A stretch of 64,000 bases of DNA, from positions 5,208,001 to 5,272,000 of the forward strand of contig CM027382.1 of NCBI GenBank assembly GCA_015680905.1. The letters run 5' to 3'. Shown in pieces: positions 11,486 through 24,790 of the stretch (position 1 is the first letter of the stretch; every line of letters starts with the position of its first letter). A program made the translations under genes and the position numbers. The DNA comes from Coptis chinensis. Its lineage: Eukaryota > Streptophyta > Magnoliopsida > Ranunculales > Ranunculaceae. The notes beneath the pieces were generated by a model that worked only from the letters and a program-made list of their open reading frames with translations, was not told the DNA's origin and searched no databases.

Positions 11486-14400
11486 TATAACAACCCCAAT
11501 TTTTAAACAACACAATTTACATTATTTGAATTGAAAATAACTATTATATTATGAAGTCTAACTTGTTCTAGAATTTGTTTGGCTGTTGTTGATTTTTCAA
11601 AATTGTTTTTACTTGAATTTGTTTGTTAGAACTTTTGTAGGTATTTTAGAATCATTTTGGACTTCAAAACATTGTTAAAATGTACCCATTCATATAGGTA
11701 TGGACCTTGGGTGTTTTTAAACCCATTTGAGGCCCATAGGTTAACTTAAATAGACTTAAAACCTTGAAAAAAGAATACCTGCGAATTTCCTATGTAAAAA
11801 TCTTATTATTCAAAAACAAAACCCTAGCCTCCATTAAAAAGAATATTTTTGATTGAAAGAAATAAAAATAAGGGGAAGAAGAAGAAAAGGGATTGGAGAA
11901 AAGAAAGCATTGACATTCTTTTGCAAATTCAATTTCAGGTGAGTAGTCTAAACCTTATTATTTTAAAATTTAATTGATTAGTTATCATATGAATTATATT
12001 AGTGATTACCTGAATTTATTTATTGGAAATTTGAAGTGAAAAATTGTTATGTTGATCAAAGCCAAAAAAGAAAAGAAAAGGGCATACTATGTTAAGTTAC
12101 TGACGTTGAGATATTTTTTGATATAAATGAGTTTATATGGTCGGTGGTGTCTGCATCACTTATTTGCTTTTGAAGTGGCTTATAGATATGAGAATAAACA
12201 TTTGAAGTGTCTATGAATTAGAAATGGCTTATATATATGTATGAGAACTAAGTAGTTGAACCGTCTGTATGAATTATTTGCTACTGAAGTGTCTTATATG
12301 GTCGGTGATGATCTAAGGAATATTTGATTGTAACAACTTGTGCTAACCTTCATGATATTTAAAATATGAAATAAGTGGTGATGATTACGTAGGAATATGT
12401 GGACTTAAATTCTGTAAGTCCAAACAAGAACTGTTTTGACTACCTAGGAGGTACACCTTAACTTGTTGCTCACCTAATTATAATAAGGTTAAGCTAAACT
12501 AAGTCAGACATTAATGTGTATGGGCCTGTATGGGCCTTAACCTATATATTAGTTTTATTGAATCTCTTTAACTTTTGTTTCTCTTTTGTATAATGAACCT
12601 ACAAGTCAGACTTATACCAGGCTATAAGCCTAACCTTTACATCGGTTTTAAACTTATCTCTAAATTTTCTTTTGGTATAAAAGACCTACCTGAGCAATAA
12701 ACTCTTCTATTAAATTAGATAAGTATTTAAATGGGAGTACACTTAGTTCCAATATTGATGTTGTTTTATGTTCTTGTTCTAGTTAGAAATTTTGTCTGAT
12801 TTGGAGACGATTTTCAGTGTCTTTAGAAATTGATATAGGTTTTGATTAAAATATGTTAAGTAATTTTTAGCTGTCCTCTTTCAAACTCAAAAAACCCCAT
12901 AGCATTTCGGTTTACGTTGAAGGAGTTACACCCTTCGGAAGTTGGCACGTCATAATTTTCTGACTATAGAAATCCGGTCTGTGTCTGGTTTGGAATCGAG
13001 TTTTTATATAGTTAGGATCAGATTCAAACTCTCACAAAACATGAATAAGTGAGTGTTTTGAGTCTTCTTTCCAACCCAATTGGCCTCGTCACATTCTGAG
13101 GTCTGTGGAGATAGATATAATGTCTGGAAGTTTGGTTGACAGAAAATAGTGCGTCGTCAGAAATCAGTTTATGTGCACTATGTTCAAGTCCAATTTTAAA
13201 ATAGTCAGGGTGAGAGTTAGAATTTTTATAAAACATAAAAGAGTAAGATCTAGAAGTATGCTTTCTATTCCAATTGGCCTCATCACATTTGAAGGCCTGT
13301 GGAATTAATTATGACGTCTGGAAGTTTGACTAGCATAAAACAGTGCATCAGAAATCAGTTTCTGTGCAATGTGTTCTAACCTAGTTTTCATACACTTAGA
13401 ATGAGATTGAGTATTTTTGTAAAACATAAAAAAAGTAAGTTCTGTGTGTTATCTTTTCAACACAAAAAGTCTCGATGTATTTGGAGACTTGTGGAAAGAG
13501 TTGTGTCATTCGGAAGATAGTCCATTAGAAATCCAATTTGCTAAAAGTATGATTTTTACCGTTTTCAACCTAAGTTTTATTTTAGATGGGCTGAGGTTGG
13601 GACTTCGAGTTCTACATGAAAAAGTATGTCTACATACCCTAGTTTCTAAATAATTAATTTACATGTCATTTGAATGAATATAGGAAAAACTATAGCATTG
13701 ACAACTTGGCTAGAAAACCTACAGTGTTATTCTTTATGTGTATAAACCTATTTTGGGAAATATGTCTAGTAATGAACTAAGAGTCTCTTAAACTCTTCTT
13801 GGGTGTTTTATATAGTGTTTGTAGTCTCCTTTTAGACTGTGGTTTTATTTGGAACCGACATGGTTCATAAGATCGTTTTTTCTAGAATCAAAAGTAGAAA
13901 AATATCCATTTGTGAGTTTTTGGATTTAAAAGTTCATTGTGTATCTCTAGGCATGAAAGTTTACGTATATGATAGTGGGAGTATTTGAAAATTATTGTAT
14001 GTGATTCTATATAGTATAAATTGTTGTTTTCCTTAAAGGTACATACACGAATGTTGATATTTATTGGTTAAGAGCTATGTAAGACTTGATTCTAATCTTG
14101 AAAGATTGGATACGTAGGCAGCCTTATGTACAGGTGCAGCCACTATATTATATATTATATATTATATATTATTTTTGTGATAACTATATGTGTATATTGT
14201 TATCATTTAATTGTGTATGTGATTGTGGCTGTTTGAATTGTATTTGATTGATGACCATTCGTGTTGCGTTCCATGATATTTAAATATGTGATTGATTTGC
14301 ATTGATGCATGAAAATAACTATGCACGTGTGATCAATTGTTGTGTATGATTAATGCTAGTACAATGATAAGTGAGCTGAGAATAATATTTTCAACGAGTC

Positions 14401-16086
14401 GACCACACCTTTAGAACTCTCCACGCCTCAGGATTTGGTAATGATATATTATGACTTGAGATGTCATGTGATAGGAAGGTATTCATTGAATGTGCCATAA
14501 ATGACCTGTTAGTGTTATGATGGGTATTCCTTGAATATGGCGGGAATGACCCAAGGTATTCATTGAATGTGCTATAAATGACCCAAGGTATTCATTAAAT
14601 GTGTCATGAATAACCTGTTAATGTATGATGGGTATTCCTTGAATGTGGCAGGAATGACCCAAGGTATTCATTGAATGTGCCATGAATGACCTGAGATATT
14701 GATGCCCATAAGAGGCTGTGTTTATGCAAATGGAAAGCCCAGAGATGGTTGTGACTCACAAGTTACGAGTTTGCAAGATATAAATATGTTCTGGAGGCGA
14801 TATCCCCGCTTGGGACATATGTCTTGTAGTGGTACTCGGTGTGAGAGAGGCACACGGGTATGTGTGATTTGGCAAATGTGTGAAGTACAAATCGTGGAGT
14901 ATGAACTAAAGGTGAGATCAGTAAATAAGTGATTAATAAACAAGATACATTGTGGAATTGAATGAACTAAAAGTATGTGAATTTGTGTGATGTTATGGAT
15001 GTGAAGTGTGACTGTGAATAATATTAGTGAATGATGGTGATCTTTTATGTGATTGCGAAATGACTATAACTTGATATGTTATTATGAAAATATTAATGAC
15101 TTGTGATAGTCTGAGATCTATGGTTATGCACGCAGAAACTTTATGATATAATGATATCATGTGAATGACTACCCTTGATATAAGTATTATGATAAGTGGT
15201 ATTCCCCGAATATGCGGGACGAACCAAGTTGTATCAATTAGACTTAAATGTCTTAAATGAGGTTTGGTTATGAATGGAAGTTTGACTGACTGAGATAAAT
15301 CATTTTATTGTGATGTCTAACTCTGTTTTGCAGGAAGGTAGGATCTATTAATCTTTTATGCAGGGACATAAATATCCTACCCTAAGACGACGTGTTGGCT
15401 TAAAGATAAGGTGTATCAAACTCATATTTAATTAGGTTATTATATGTACATTTAATAAGTGGAATGTAAGTGGTAATTTAGTTATGAGTTATTTTGGAAA
15501 ATGAGAATGATGAGTACTGTTATATGAGATTATTGGAATTTTATATTGGGGGTGAAATCTTACTTGGGAAGAAACTACATGCCGTTTTGAGAAAACGGAA
15601 CTAACTTGTCTTCCAAGTTGAAATGATTGTAATAGTATATTCCTTTATTTGAAATATTGAACATATTGTTTTTATATTTTTAGTCTTACTCATACCAGCA
15701 AATTCAATTTGTTGACCCATGTTTGCTTTGTTTTGCAATGTGGGTGTGTTCTTGGAAACATAGATGGTGGAGTGCAGTGGATGAGGACACGTGATTTGGA
15801 TTTGTTTTTGGAGTCTTCTGGTTTAAGTTTTTCTGAAGTGTACGGTTTTGTTTTGAGACAGATGTAATAAAGTTAGTTAGTTTCTTTGTAGTTTAGTAAT
15901 GTGATTGAAGGATTGTTCCTTTTGGTTTTAAATTTGATCTCATATTTTAATATCGTGGTTGATAATATGTTATTAGGGTTTCGTTTCATCCTGGGTTTTC
16001 AGATAATTGAATAGGGTGACGATTGAGATAATTATATCTTGGATAATTCCCTATTTTAAATTTTTCTGGAAATTTGGGATGTCACA
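11486..16086 (+). mobile_element. Probable very long solo LTR (gypsy, Tekay/Del-like), degenerate
   Basis: The candidate start, tataacaacccc at 11486, and the end, gggatgtcaca at 16086, resemble the TGT.AC..CCC / GGG.TGTCACA termini of long-LTR chromoviruses. Inside is a promoter-like stretch with aaaaccctagcctcc (about 11815), a possible splice donor cag/gtgagt (about 11938), and degenerate tandem units of about 180-200 bp at 12860-13650 (landmark ttggcctc.tcacatt). Further on are the phrase ggatacgtaggcagcc (about 14108) and repeats of about 30 bp built on ggtattc.ttgaatgtg at 14475-14700. No protein-coding domain is present and no target duplication is visible, so the boundaries are tentative. 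11352-11485 shows nothing. Confidence 0.5.
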
Positions 16087-17187
16087 TACAAGTTGAAGAC
16101 GAAGACCCTATTGTCTATTACCATCTAACACCACTCATAAAGGGAAAATAGGTCGCCACTAGTATCTAAACTTGTGCTACGAATTCAAGTTTAAAAAGTG
16201 TATTCTGGATTAATTGACATGTTTCATGAAAATGCTCAAAGTTTTAAGAGTCTTTAAAAAGCTTAACCTTTGAAAAGACTCGCTCATTTCTACACTACAT
16301 ATATAGTAAGCTTCATCGCCAAGTTTTGAAAACTGAAGTCGTCATTGTTAGAGAATAGAGACTTAATAGAGGAAGAAAATCCACTCTCAACCATTTAAAA
16401 AAGATGTTCTTGATCATGAAATGAAACTGCATGGATGTGTTTATAATTTTATAAAAAATAAAAGAAAACAAATTATTGTTGTGCAGTTGAGACATTCACA
16501 ATAGATACAAGTGTGTGTGGAATCTCCAGCCATGATATATTGTAGAGTTTTGGCACTTACGATAAACATGATAATAATGAAATTTTATTATTGCTAATGG
16601 AGAAGAAAGTTGAGAGAGAAGATAGTTCGGCTTAGTTAATCTTCAACCTCCTAACACTTTTCTTATATAAGAAAATAGTATGTTTACAATATTAAAAACC
16701 TAAAAAAATCCGATTCGTGGGGATTAAGGATAGCGAAGTGTCCCACCTGTCACGACTTAATTACAAAAACTCTAACAATAATAATAATAAATAAATAACA
16801 ATAACCGTAATAAGAATAACATTAATACTAATCAAATCAAACACTCATTTTAAAAGTGGTGAAATCAAACAAGTGATGAGTCGTATGTTTTGTTTGTTTG
16901 TTTTCCTAGCTTCCGGAGGTTGATTTTTTCTTTTTTCAATGAACAACATGCTTTCTAAAAAATTTGTTTACCGACAATGTGAAAATGGCGCTCAACTCAA
17001 CCACATGCCTCATCAACAAGTTCTACTATTTAAGTTAAGATATATATATGTAGCTATATACAATGTATATACCATTCAATCTAGTAATTGTACGTAGACA
17101 CCTTGTTCTGACTTTCGAGTACTCCGTAATGGTATAACGTCAATTTGCATTGCAATACACGCATTAACATATAAATCTATACGAGTA
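16087..17187. other. Intergenic, no gene seen
   Basis: AT-rich sequence without a supported gene. A short AAT/AATAA-rich stretch lies at about 16775-16810. Confidence 0.7.
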
Positions 17188-17880
17188 ATAAGTAGTTATC
17201 AGCTAGGGAAGCTGGTTTTTAATGTATTGGTAAGTGCACTCTTTGTTGGAATTTTGAGTAGATTCATTATGTGAATGAAAACTCACTTGATTCCAAGGGC
17301 TGCACCCTTCGGCTCCCACGTGTCTTTTGGTGGTTAGACTTAAAAGATTTGTCTTTTGGGTTGTACCTTTTGGAAAAGTCCTATTTGAAAAGGTGTGATG
17401 CCTTTTCATAGAGACACCTTTGGGAAAGTGTGGTGACTCTTTGAAGAGACACTATTCTTCTAAACTTGCATTTTGCACTTAAGAAGGAAGAGAATTAGAA
17501 AGCAATCATCATACACAATGTCATCTTTCTCGTGTCAAGTTCATTAAATTTCTATAAGTTTTCCAAAGTGTGTGAGAGCACAATAATGGAGAGTTCGCCG
17601 AGACATGTAACTTGGAGTACCCCTTTGACATGTGAGATTGTTTTATCCTAGGAGGTGGACGCCTGACGAATCTGTGGTACCGTAGCAGGGGACAAAATTC
17701 ACTTTAAGGAGAGCGTGTCAAACACGTGACTCAATCTACAATTGATAAGTTTTCTAACTTTTCCTTTTCATTGTTTTTGTGAATTGGTTAAATGTGATTT
17801 CGCATCTTCAATGAAACCGATCCCTTAAATTTATCTAACACTCTTTGTATCTTTAACATACAACCAAAGTGGTACAATTT
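17188..17880 (+). repeat. Copia-type LTR remnant
   Basis: The stretch has repeated motifs of the type aaaggtgtgatgccttttc and agagacacctttgggaaagtgtggtgac. It also has an LTR-like 3' half ending near taacata/caaccaaagtggtacaa, which resembles a decayed copia LTR/primer-binding-site junction. Similar wording occurs at 52.5-52.8 kb. No partner LTR or internal domain is attached, so this is a tentative call. Confidence 0.35.
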
Positions 17881-17999
17881 TTGGAAAGCCAGGAAAAGAA
17901 TATTTTTGAGAACGCAGCAGTCAACAAGGGTAAGCATTTCATCAAGAATCAACTACTCTTATGAGTTGATCCTGCTGCATAAGCTGAATGTCAGGTACC

Positions 18000-18230
18000 A
18001 TGCTCGAGCTGCACATCAAATCAAACAGGTATCGTGGATACCACCTGATGGGGTTCGGAGGTGGTGAAAATCAACACAGATGGCTCCTCAAATAAGGTTG
18101 TTGGTGTCTTAGCCCATGGGTTTGGGATTGTGACGACCAACTTTGAATAAGCTAAGCCATCTTACGTACTAGTAGTTGAAGTCGCAGTCCAACTGGCATA
18201 AGATATGGATAGAGTCTAAGATCAGGCGCA
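18000..18230 (+). pseudogene. RNase H-like fragment of a retroelement
   Basis: In one frame 18060-18150 reads VKINTDGSSNKVVGVLAHGFGIV in pieces, which is the first-Asp region of retroelement RNase H. It is preceded by a WIPPDG-like tract. Further along, frames give VVEVAVQLA and DMD, similar to the helix after the catalytic Glu. Stops and frameshifts are frequent and the domain is incomplete. Confidence 0.5.
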
Positions 18231-18429
18231 ATAGTGGCAGAAAGTATTGTAGTACCTGATGCAAAGATGGAGTGTTATAATACCATGAGGCACCCAAGAG
18301 CATGGGCAAAAGTACACAACTCAGAATGGCGTGAAGTATGATACTGTTTGTGGCATATACAATAGTATTTTTGTTCATCTCAATGACACCGAACAGAGGA
18401 AGATGTTTTCAGAGCTTCAAGAGGTCGGC

Positions 18430-18592
18430 CGAAATATGTCATCAGAAGTGGCATAACATATAAGTATGACATCGAAAGTGTCATATTGACCCATAAGTTT
18501 GCAACCCACTATACAAGGGACTTAGGGTTGGACAAAATATATTCTTGGAAATCCTTTCATTCTTGTAAAGAGAGAGAGACCCTTTACCTTGT

Positions 18593-18658
<66 letters not shown>

Positions 18659-18850
18659 TAGTGAGTTTGAGAGACAAGAGACAAGAGCACTATAATCCTC
18701 CTCTATCCCTTTCTCATAAGATTATTGCTCTTGTGGATGCAGACACAATTGGCCGAACCACATATATTGTTTGTGTTGTGGTATGCTTTACTTTATTTGC
18801 TTTATTATTACTTGTTTGTGATAGTTGTTGATTGCTTAGAAAGTTGGTTT
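18430..18850 (+). repeat. LTR 3'-part remnant containing an (AG)n run
   Basis: The sequence tataatcctcctctatccc ... gctcttgtggatgcagacacaattggccgaaccacatatattg is typical wording of the R-U5 part of plant LTRs. It includes (AG)n at 18595-18655, preceded by a duplicated ttgtaaagagagagag. No boundary or partner was found. Confidence 0.4.
18595..18655. repeat. (AG)n microsatellite
   Basis: An uninterrupted AG dinucleotide run of about 60 bp. Confidence 0.97.
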
Positions 18851-18972
18851 AGTTTGTTTGATTGGTGGTAGTGAAAGGTTAGACTTTTATTGGAGTTAGA
18901 GTGTCCAATAAGTATAAGCTATCTTAGTGGAGATCAATTTGTATTGTTTATCTCAACATTGAGAAGGGCCAT

Positions 18973-19068
18973 TAGGTAGCTGCCCTTGGTTAGAAACTTA
19001 GAATAACACAAATATACCTTTAGGTAGCTGCCCTTGGTTAGAAACTTAGAATAACACAAATATACCTT
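18973..19068. repeat. Perfect 48-bp tandem duplication
   Basis: Unit taggtagctgcccttggtta... at 18973-19020 is repeated exactly at 19021-19068. The identity implies a recent duplication. Confidence 0.95.
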
Positions 19069-19258
19069 CAGGGAACTCAACTTTGTTGTAGAAAAGAGAG
19101 GTGCAAAGTTGGCTAAGAATGTCTCTCTTTGGAGTTGTTGTAGGCCCGACTGAGTTTGTAGCTCAATTAGAATGTCCACATGGGGTCCACTTTAGGTTTT
19201 CCCAATGTGCTTGATGTTTTAAAGGAATCTTACCTTCTCCATGTAACTTTTCTTCCAT

Positions 19259-20320
19259 ACCATTGCCTGAATCGGCCATGATAAATCCACATTGTTCTCC
19301 AACCGGCCATGCCTTCTAATTTTGACTTTTTTAACGGGTTTTTGACCCTTTTGCCCTTCCATACAACACTCTCTTTCCTCTACCACACTCTCTCTCCTCT
19401 GCAACACACTCTCTCTCCTCTTGTATTTCTGATGTTGACATGCACAGTGATAATTATCCGTTAGATTCTCTTAGTGATACGTGCTAGCAATTAATGACCG
19501 TTGGATTTCAACCCAACAAAAATGAAAACAGACTTTAGCTATTATGGGATCAGGAACCAGCAACTTATGGATCTAATATCAGCAACTTTTACGTTGTTTT
19601 TGTAATTCAAAGACGAGACAATATTTACCTTGTTTTTTGTGCCAACCTCAAAAAGTTTTTACAAAGCTCCAAAGCTACACTTTTTTCTCTGGGTTCTTCT
19701 TTTTTAATCCTCTACTCTGTCTTCTCCTTTTCGATTTTTCTAAGGATTGTGATGGATGAAAAGAACTCAAACCTCGATAATTGTCAGTTTTGATGTTTAT
19801 TTAGTTGTCTTTAGTGTTGGTTTTGTTTCTATGTAGGTTTATGTTTCGGTTTGCTTCTTTGTAGTTTTACGTAGAAGTGTGAGTGTTTTTTTATAAGGTT
19901 TCCATGGTGGTTTACCATCCAAGTTGATTTTGTTGTCATAGTTATAGTATTTATACAAGGGTTATACAATGTCATAAATGTAGAACAATAAATGAAAGAA
20001 ATTTACTGTCATTTTATGAAAAGCTCCTACTTTTTATTGTGCTAACTTTGTATTTTTTTCAGGTTCATTCGATATGCTTATTTATTTTGATGGCGAGATG
20101 AAATCTGACAAGCATGGTGTGATGAAGTATCTAGGGGGTGAGGTGAAATTGAGAGTGTTTGATATGGATACTCCCTTTGAAGGATTCATGTGTCTTGTTG
20201 AAGCTGTGTCATCACGCATTAAATTGGGTTTTTCTGTTAGGTATTTGATGAACAAGTCCCCTTGTAGAATCAATGAAGAAACCGACTACTTGAACATGAT
20301 TAAAAAGCAGAAGAAGACTC
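19259..20320 (+). repeat. Left terminal inverted repeat of the MULE
   Basis: The diverged reverse complement is at 35797-36735. Shared blocks include attgcctgaatcggccatg, a CT-rich acactctctttcctc tract, and cagcaacttatgga. The transposase start codon and N-terminal exon lie within this arm. Confidence 0.9.
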
Positions 20321-23300
20321 CAACGAAAGCAATGAAAGTTTGGGTTATCAATGAAGCAATCGTCATCACACCATGTGGTATAGGAGCAAGACAAATTATA
20401 AGATCAAGTCTTAGACAACCTACTGTGAAGAACAAAAAAGTTCGTACTGAGCGGTTTAAAGTAGATAGTGTTACTCCTGGAAAAGGTGGTGGACAACCTA
20501 GAGGGGAGAATAAACCAGTTAGTAGTGAGCTATTTAAACAAGAAATGGTTAAAAGTGCAAGTCCTGGATCAAGTTATGGAATTCCTAGTACGAAGAAGAA
20601 ACAAGTTTGTAGTGAGCCGTTTAAACCTTCTCTGCCAAAGAGTGCTTGTCCTGGATCAAGTGGTAGAGAACATTTTATTAAGAAGAAACTCAATGAAGAA
20701 ATTCCAATTATTGGTTCTCTAAGGAAACAATCTTTTTTGAAAGAAAAAGTGCTAGCTCGACAGAAATATTCTTTCAATCAATTTAAACTTGTGGACGAAC
20801 CAATAGTAAATCACTAATTTTATTTTAGTTATTCTTAGTTCCAATAAATGGTTTGGTTGCTGATGGTTATAAATGTTGTGTTGCAACTCGTCAATTGCAA
20901 GATGTGGAAAATGAAAATATCGTTGAAAATGTCCCACACAGCTTGGAGACGTTCGAAAAGGTCATGGCAGGTGAGGGATGGTGAACAAGTAGTACACCTG
21001 TAAATATGTTAGTTACGCATAAATGTCTGTTCAATTACTCACATTTAGTAAACGTTTTAGATTTGTTCCCAAAGGGAAGCTCAAGTGCAGTTGGTAGTTG
21101 CAAATCAATAGAAGAAAGGATACCTCTTGCAATTGTCATTGAAGGTGAGCAGTATAAACATTACAGGGGATAATTATAGTTTGAGTCACTGATAGTCCGT
21201 GCACTAATGGTTGACCTATTATAATGTAAAGGATGATCCCACCGGTATTGAAGAGGCTGATCAACCAGACTATGAAGAGTTTGATTCTCAAAATCCATAT
21301 AGAGATCAGCTGACATTCCTAAAGAACACATAATTGCCAGTCCTCGAAGTAATGAGGAGGTTGAATTTCAAAATGAAGATGAAATTCAAATACTAAATGA
21401 TTTAGTTGATGCACCTGACATTCCTAAAGAAAACATAATCGGCAGTTCTCGAAGTAATGAGGAGGTTGAATTTCAAAATTAATATGAAGATGAAGTTCAA
21501 ATACTAAATGATTTAGTTGATACAGATGACATTCCTCAAGAAAACATAATCGGCAGTTCTCGAAGTAATGAGGATGTTGAATTTCAAAATAAATATGAAG
21601 ATGCTGCTGCGGGTGAAGTTGTGGTAGTTGAAGATGATGAAGATGATCAAGTTGAAGAATACGATAGTGATTATGGAGATATATGGTCGACTCCAAATCG
21701 AAGTCAAGAGTATTTGTGGGGGGACACACTTATGACAGTTGTGAATGATGGCGATGAGGAAGGTGAGATTGATTTCAAATTGGAGGGAATGGTTGATGCT
21801 AGGGTTATTGGTGCTAAAGATCTGAATTCTGAAGACCTTCGTCAACGATATGATCCTTTGTGTGGTTCTCATAGTCCAAAAACCACTATGAACCAAAGTG
21901 AGGTTGTAAATCCTTGTAATGAGGGATTGAAGTTTGTACCCCCTAAAGTAGGTTGGCATTACGCCACTCGAGATGATCTTGTGAAGGACATGAAATCTTA
22001 TGCAATTGCACATATGTTTGATTTACGTCGTTGCAATACTACCTCCCAAAAGTTGGTAATCAAGTGTAAGGCAACTAACTGTCCATTTCATTTGTATGCA
22101 AAACCTGCAACTGGGTCTGATATGTGGGTGGTTATAACTTTTAGAGATGCACACACTTGTGCACAAGATAAGGCTGTTTCAAAAAATTCACAAGCAAAAG
22201 CAAAGTGGGTTTCAAAAATTTTTATGTCCAAGCATAAGGACAATGAAGAACTTACTGCAAAGAACCTTCAGTTGGAGGTGAAACAATCACAACTAACTAA
22301 TGTGACATATAAAGTTGCGTGGAGGGCCAAAGAAATTGCGTTAGAAAAGGTCAGAGTACTATTGTAACTGTCAGCAACTATGAGGATAACTAGTAGCAAT
22401 ATGTAAAGTCTTAGTACAATTCTCTTTTTAGGGTATACTATGAAGAACATCTAGATGTACACCGAATTATTCTTTATAGTATGCTATGAAGAACATGTAT
22501 CATCTTTTCGATTAACTTGTATCTGTCATGGCGTGTAATTGGTAGGCATATGTAACCTGAGCTGGTGTATTTTGTTTCGATGTAGATAAGGGGCAGCTTT
22601 AGTCAATCATACTAGATGCTGCCAGTTTATTTTAAAGAACTGAAGAAAATTGATCCAGATTGCCACACTGATATAATAACAGCAAGCGAGCACAAGTTTG
22701 AGTGTTTGTTTCTGAGCTATGGCGTAAATGTTCGTGCCTACAGAAGGTGCCTTCGTCCGTTGATTATGATCGATGGAACTTTCATAAAGGGTAGATACAA
22801 GTCTGTCATCCTAACTGCTCTTTCTGTTGATGGAGATAGTCATTGGTTTCCAATTGTAGTTGGTGTAGTCCCAAAAGAGAATAATGAACATTGGGATTGG
22901 TTTCTTCAAAAACTCAAAGATGTTGTAGTTGGTCCTATAGATAAGTTTGTTCTATTATTAGATAGGCATACAAGAATTATCCAGTCAATGCCAAAAATCC
23001 TTCCAAATGCGTACCATTGCTTTTGTGCACAACATATCTCCAACAATGTTAGCAAAGAAGACGCCAAAGGGAGAGTTAAGGCCGCAACATAAACTTATGA
23101 TAAAGCTGACTTTGTGAGAATCATGTGTCGCATTTGGTGTAATGATAGTAAAGGTTATGCAAAAATAATAAAGATTTCGAAGGAACAGTGGTCATTTGCC
23201 TATACTGAAATGAGAAGGTATGGAATTTGTTATACAAATCATATCGAGAGTTGGAATACGATGATTATGCCTGAGCGAGCTATGCCAATTATATCTCTGC

Positions 23301-23922
23301 TAAATGGTATTCGAATGAACATTATGAGGCACTTTTATGACTCTCGGGTCATGGCTTCAAAGCTGAAAACAAAGCTGACGAAATCAACTGAGGATGTAAT
23401 CATTTCCTCTCATTATGTTAGTCGGCCGTTCACTACAATAAGAGCTAGTGAGTACGTATACTCGGTTACCAGCGTAAGGCGCACAAATATAATTGACCTA
23501 CTAAAAAAAATTTGTACATGTGGTTTTTTCAACAAGTTGGTATTCCTTGCAGCCATGCAATGAAGGCCATTGACGATGGTCGGTTCTGTGTATATGACTT
23601 CTGCCTGACGTGCTACTCAAAGGAAACGATGATGGATACCTATCATGAGAATTGGACACCAATGAAGGGCAAAGAACAGTGGCATTGGGGAAGTTACAAC
23701 ATCATGGTTCGTCCTCCCATAGATGAGGTAATGCCTGGCAGTCCCCAAAAGAAGAGGAAACGTTCTAAAGGGGAGGGTATGTCTGTGCAAAAGAGAAGGT
23801 GCAGCCGTTGTGGTGCCCTTGGACATAACAGAGCAACCTGCCCTAATGCGACAGATGATGCTGCTTGGATTGACTTTTCAGCTGGGGTTCCGGCTGATTT
23901 TACCAACGAAGACAACATTTGA
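19752..23922 (+). pseudogene. mudrA: mudrA-type MULE transposase, multi-exon, degenerate
   Basis: This would be the cut-and-paste transposase of the element. A likely start at 19752 is joined by an intron (donor gtcagt at about 19783, acceptor cag at about 20063) to the 20064-20817 exon, whose PB1-like N-terminus reads KYLGGEVKLRVFD. Exons at about 20842-20969, 21062-21145 and 21232-22349 follow, with the MuDR N-terminal domain at about 21950-22340 (VGWHYATRDDLVKDMKSY, CPFHLYA). The DDE-type core is at 22586-23520 (MIDGTFIKGRY, ENNEHWDWFL, LLLDRH, HCFCAQH, TNHIESWN). A SWIM finger (CTC ... GIPCSHAM) and a CCHC knuckle (RRCSRCGALGHNRATC) lie at 23512-23850. Damage includes an in-frame TAG at 22613, a TAA at about 23090 and a frameshift in a T-run near 23525. 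Confidence 0.9.
21313..21610 (+). repeat. Tandem ~114-120-bp repeat inside the mudrA gene
   Basis: About 2.5 copies of a unit encoding an acidic stretch of roughly 38 residues (DIPKENIIGSSRSNEEVEFQ then EDEVQILNDLVD). The second copy carries a TAA. In-frame tandem repeats like this vary readily in copy number. Confidence 0.88.
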
Positions 23923-24301
23923 GTCAACCATCAGCGACGAATATAAGTACTGTCAGCAACTAAGCTTGTAATGTTATTTGGATTTTCTTTGGCCTTTCAA
24001 TGACTATGTATGTTATTTGGGAATCAATGTAATGGTATTTTGTTGTTTATACTTGCAGGTGTTTTGTCTATTGAAGTTATCAATATGTAAGGTAGCAAAA
24101 AAAGCAAATACTATAAAAAATACTATAAAATTAACGCCACAATTGAAACACTTAAGATTGTAACTTGAAAATTAGAGACGTTATCTAAACCAACCACTGA
24201 CTTCAAAATATTATGTTTGTCAAAATGGAGTACTGCAAAATTAGACACATAAGTTCCAAAATAATAACAAACATCTGAAAATGAGAGCATTTCGATGTCC
24301 C
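23923..24301. other. Spacer between convergent mudrA and Ulp1 genes
   Basis: Both genes end toward this 379-bp AT-rich stretch, which presumably held both 3' untranslated regions. Nothing else is visible. Confidence 0.6.
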
Positions 24302-24439
24302 TTAGTTCTTGTCTTCAGCTATTTTCTCTTGCTGGTCAGCATCCTTAGCTTTGTTGTTTTTTGCATCTTTTAGCTGTACCTGGCTTCCAGCTGTATCATC
24401 ATGAGTGTCTTCATCTGGGTCAATGTGGAGTTGGTCCTC

Positions 24440-24790
24440 AATAGTAGCTTCAGCATCCTCCTTGACTTGGTCACTTCCAGATGCATCTGCTACACTCTGT
24501 TGGCATTGGTTAGCCTCAACTTGGACCAACTCATTAGCAGGTTCAACATCCTCCTTCACTTGGTCACTTTCTGCTGCATCTGTTTCACTTTGTTGGCATT
24601 GCTCAATCTCCACTTGGACCAACTCAGTAGCAGGTTCAACATCCTCCTTCACTTGGTCACTTGCAGTACATCATCTATCCCTTTGTTGGCATTCCCTTTG
24701 TTGGCATTGCTCAACATCCTTGTTCACTTGGTTTCCAGTGGCAGGTTCAACATCCTTGTTCACTTGGTCACTTCCAGCTTCAACATCCAT
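24440..24790 (-). repeat. Tandem 93-bp (31-residue) repeat in the Ulp1 C-terminus
   Basis: On the minus strand successive units begin SDQVKEDVEPA and include a QCQQS motif. About three to four units are present, the distal ones shortened. The open frames on the plus strand here are antisense shadows. Confidence 0.88.

Noticed and set aside
14699..14932. 77-codon open frame in the long LTR candidate
   Set aside because: No recognisable protein features. It lies in the repeat-rich non-coding part of the probable LTR.
21424..22013. His/Ile-rich minus-strand frames
   Set aside because: Antisense of the mudrA exon and its repeats.
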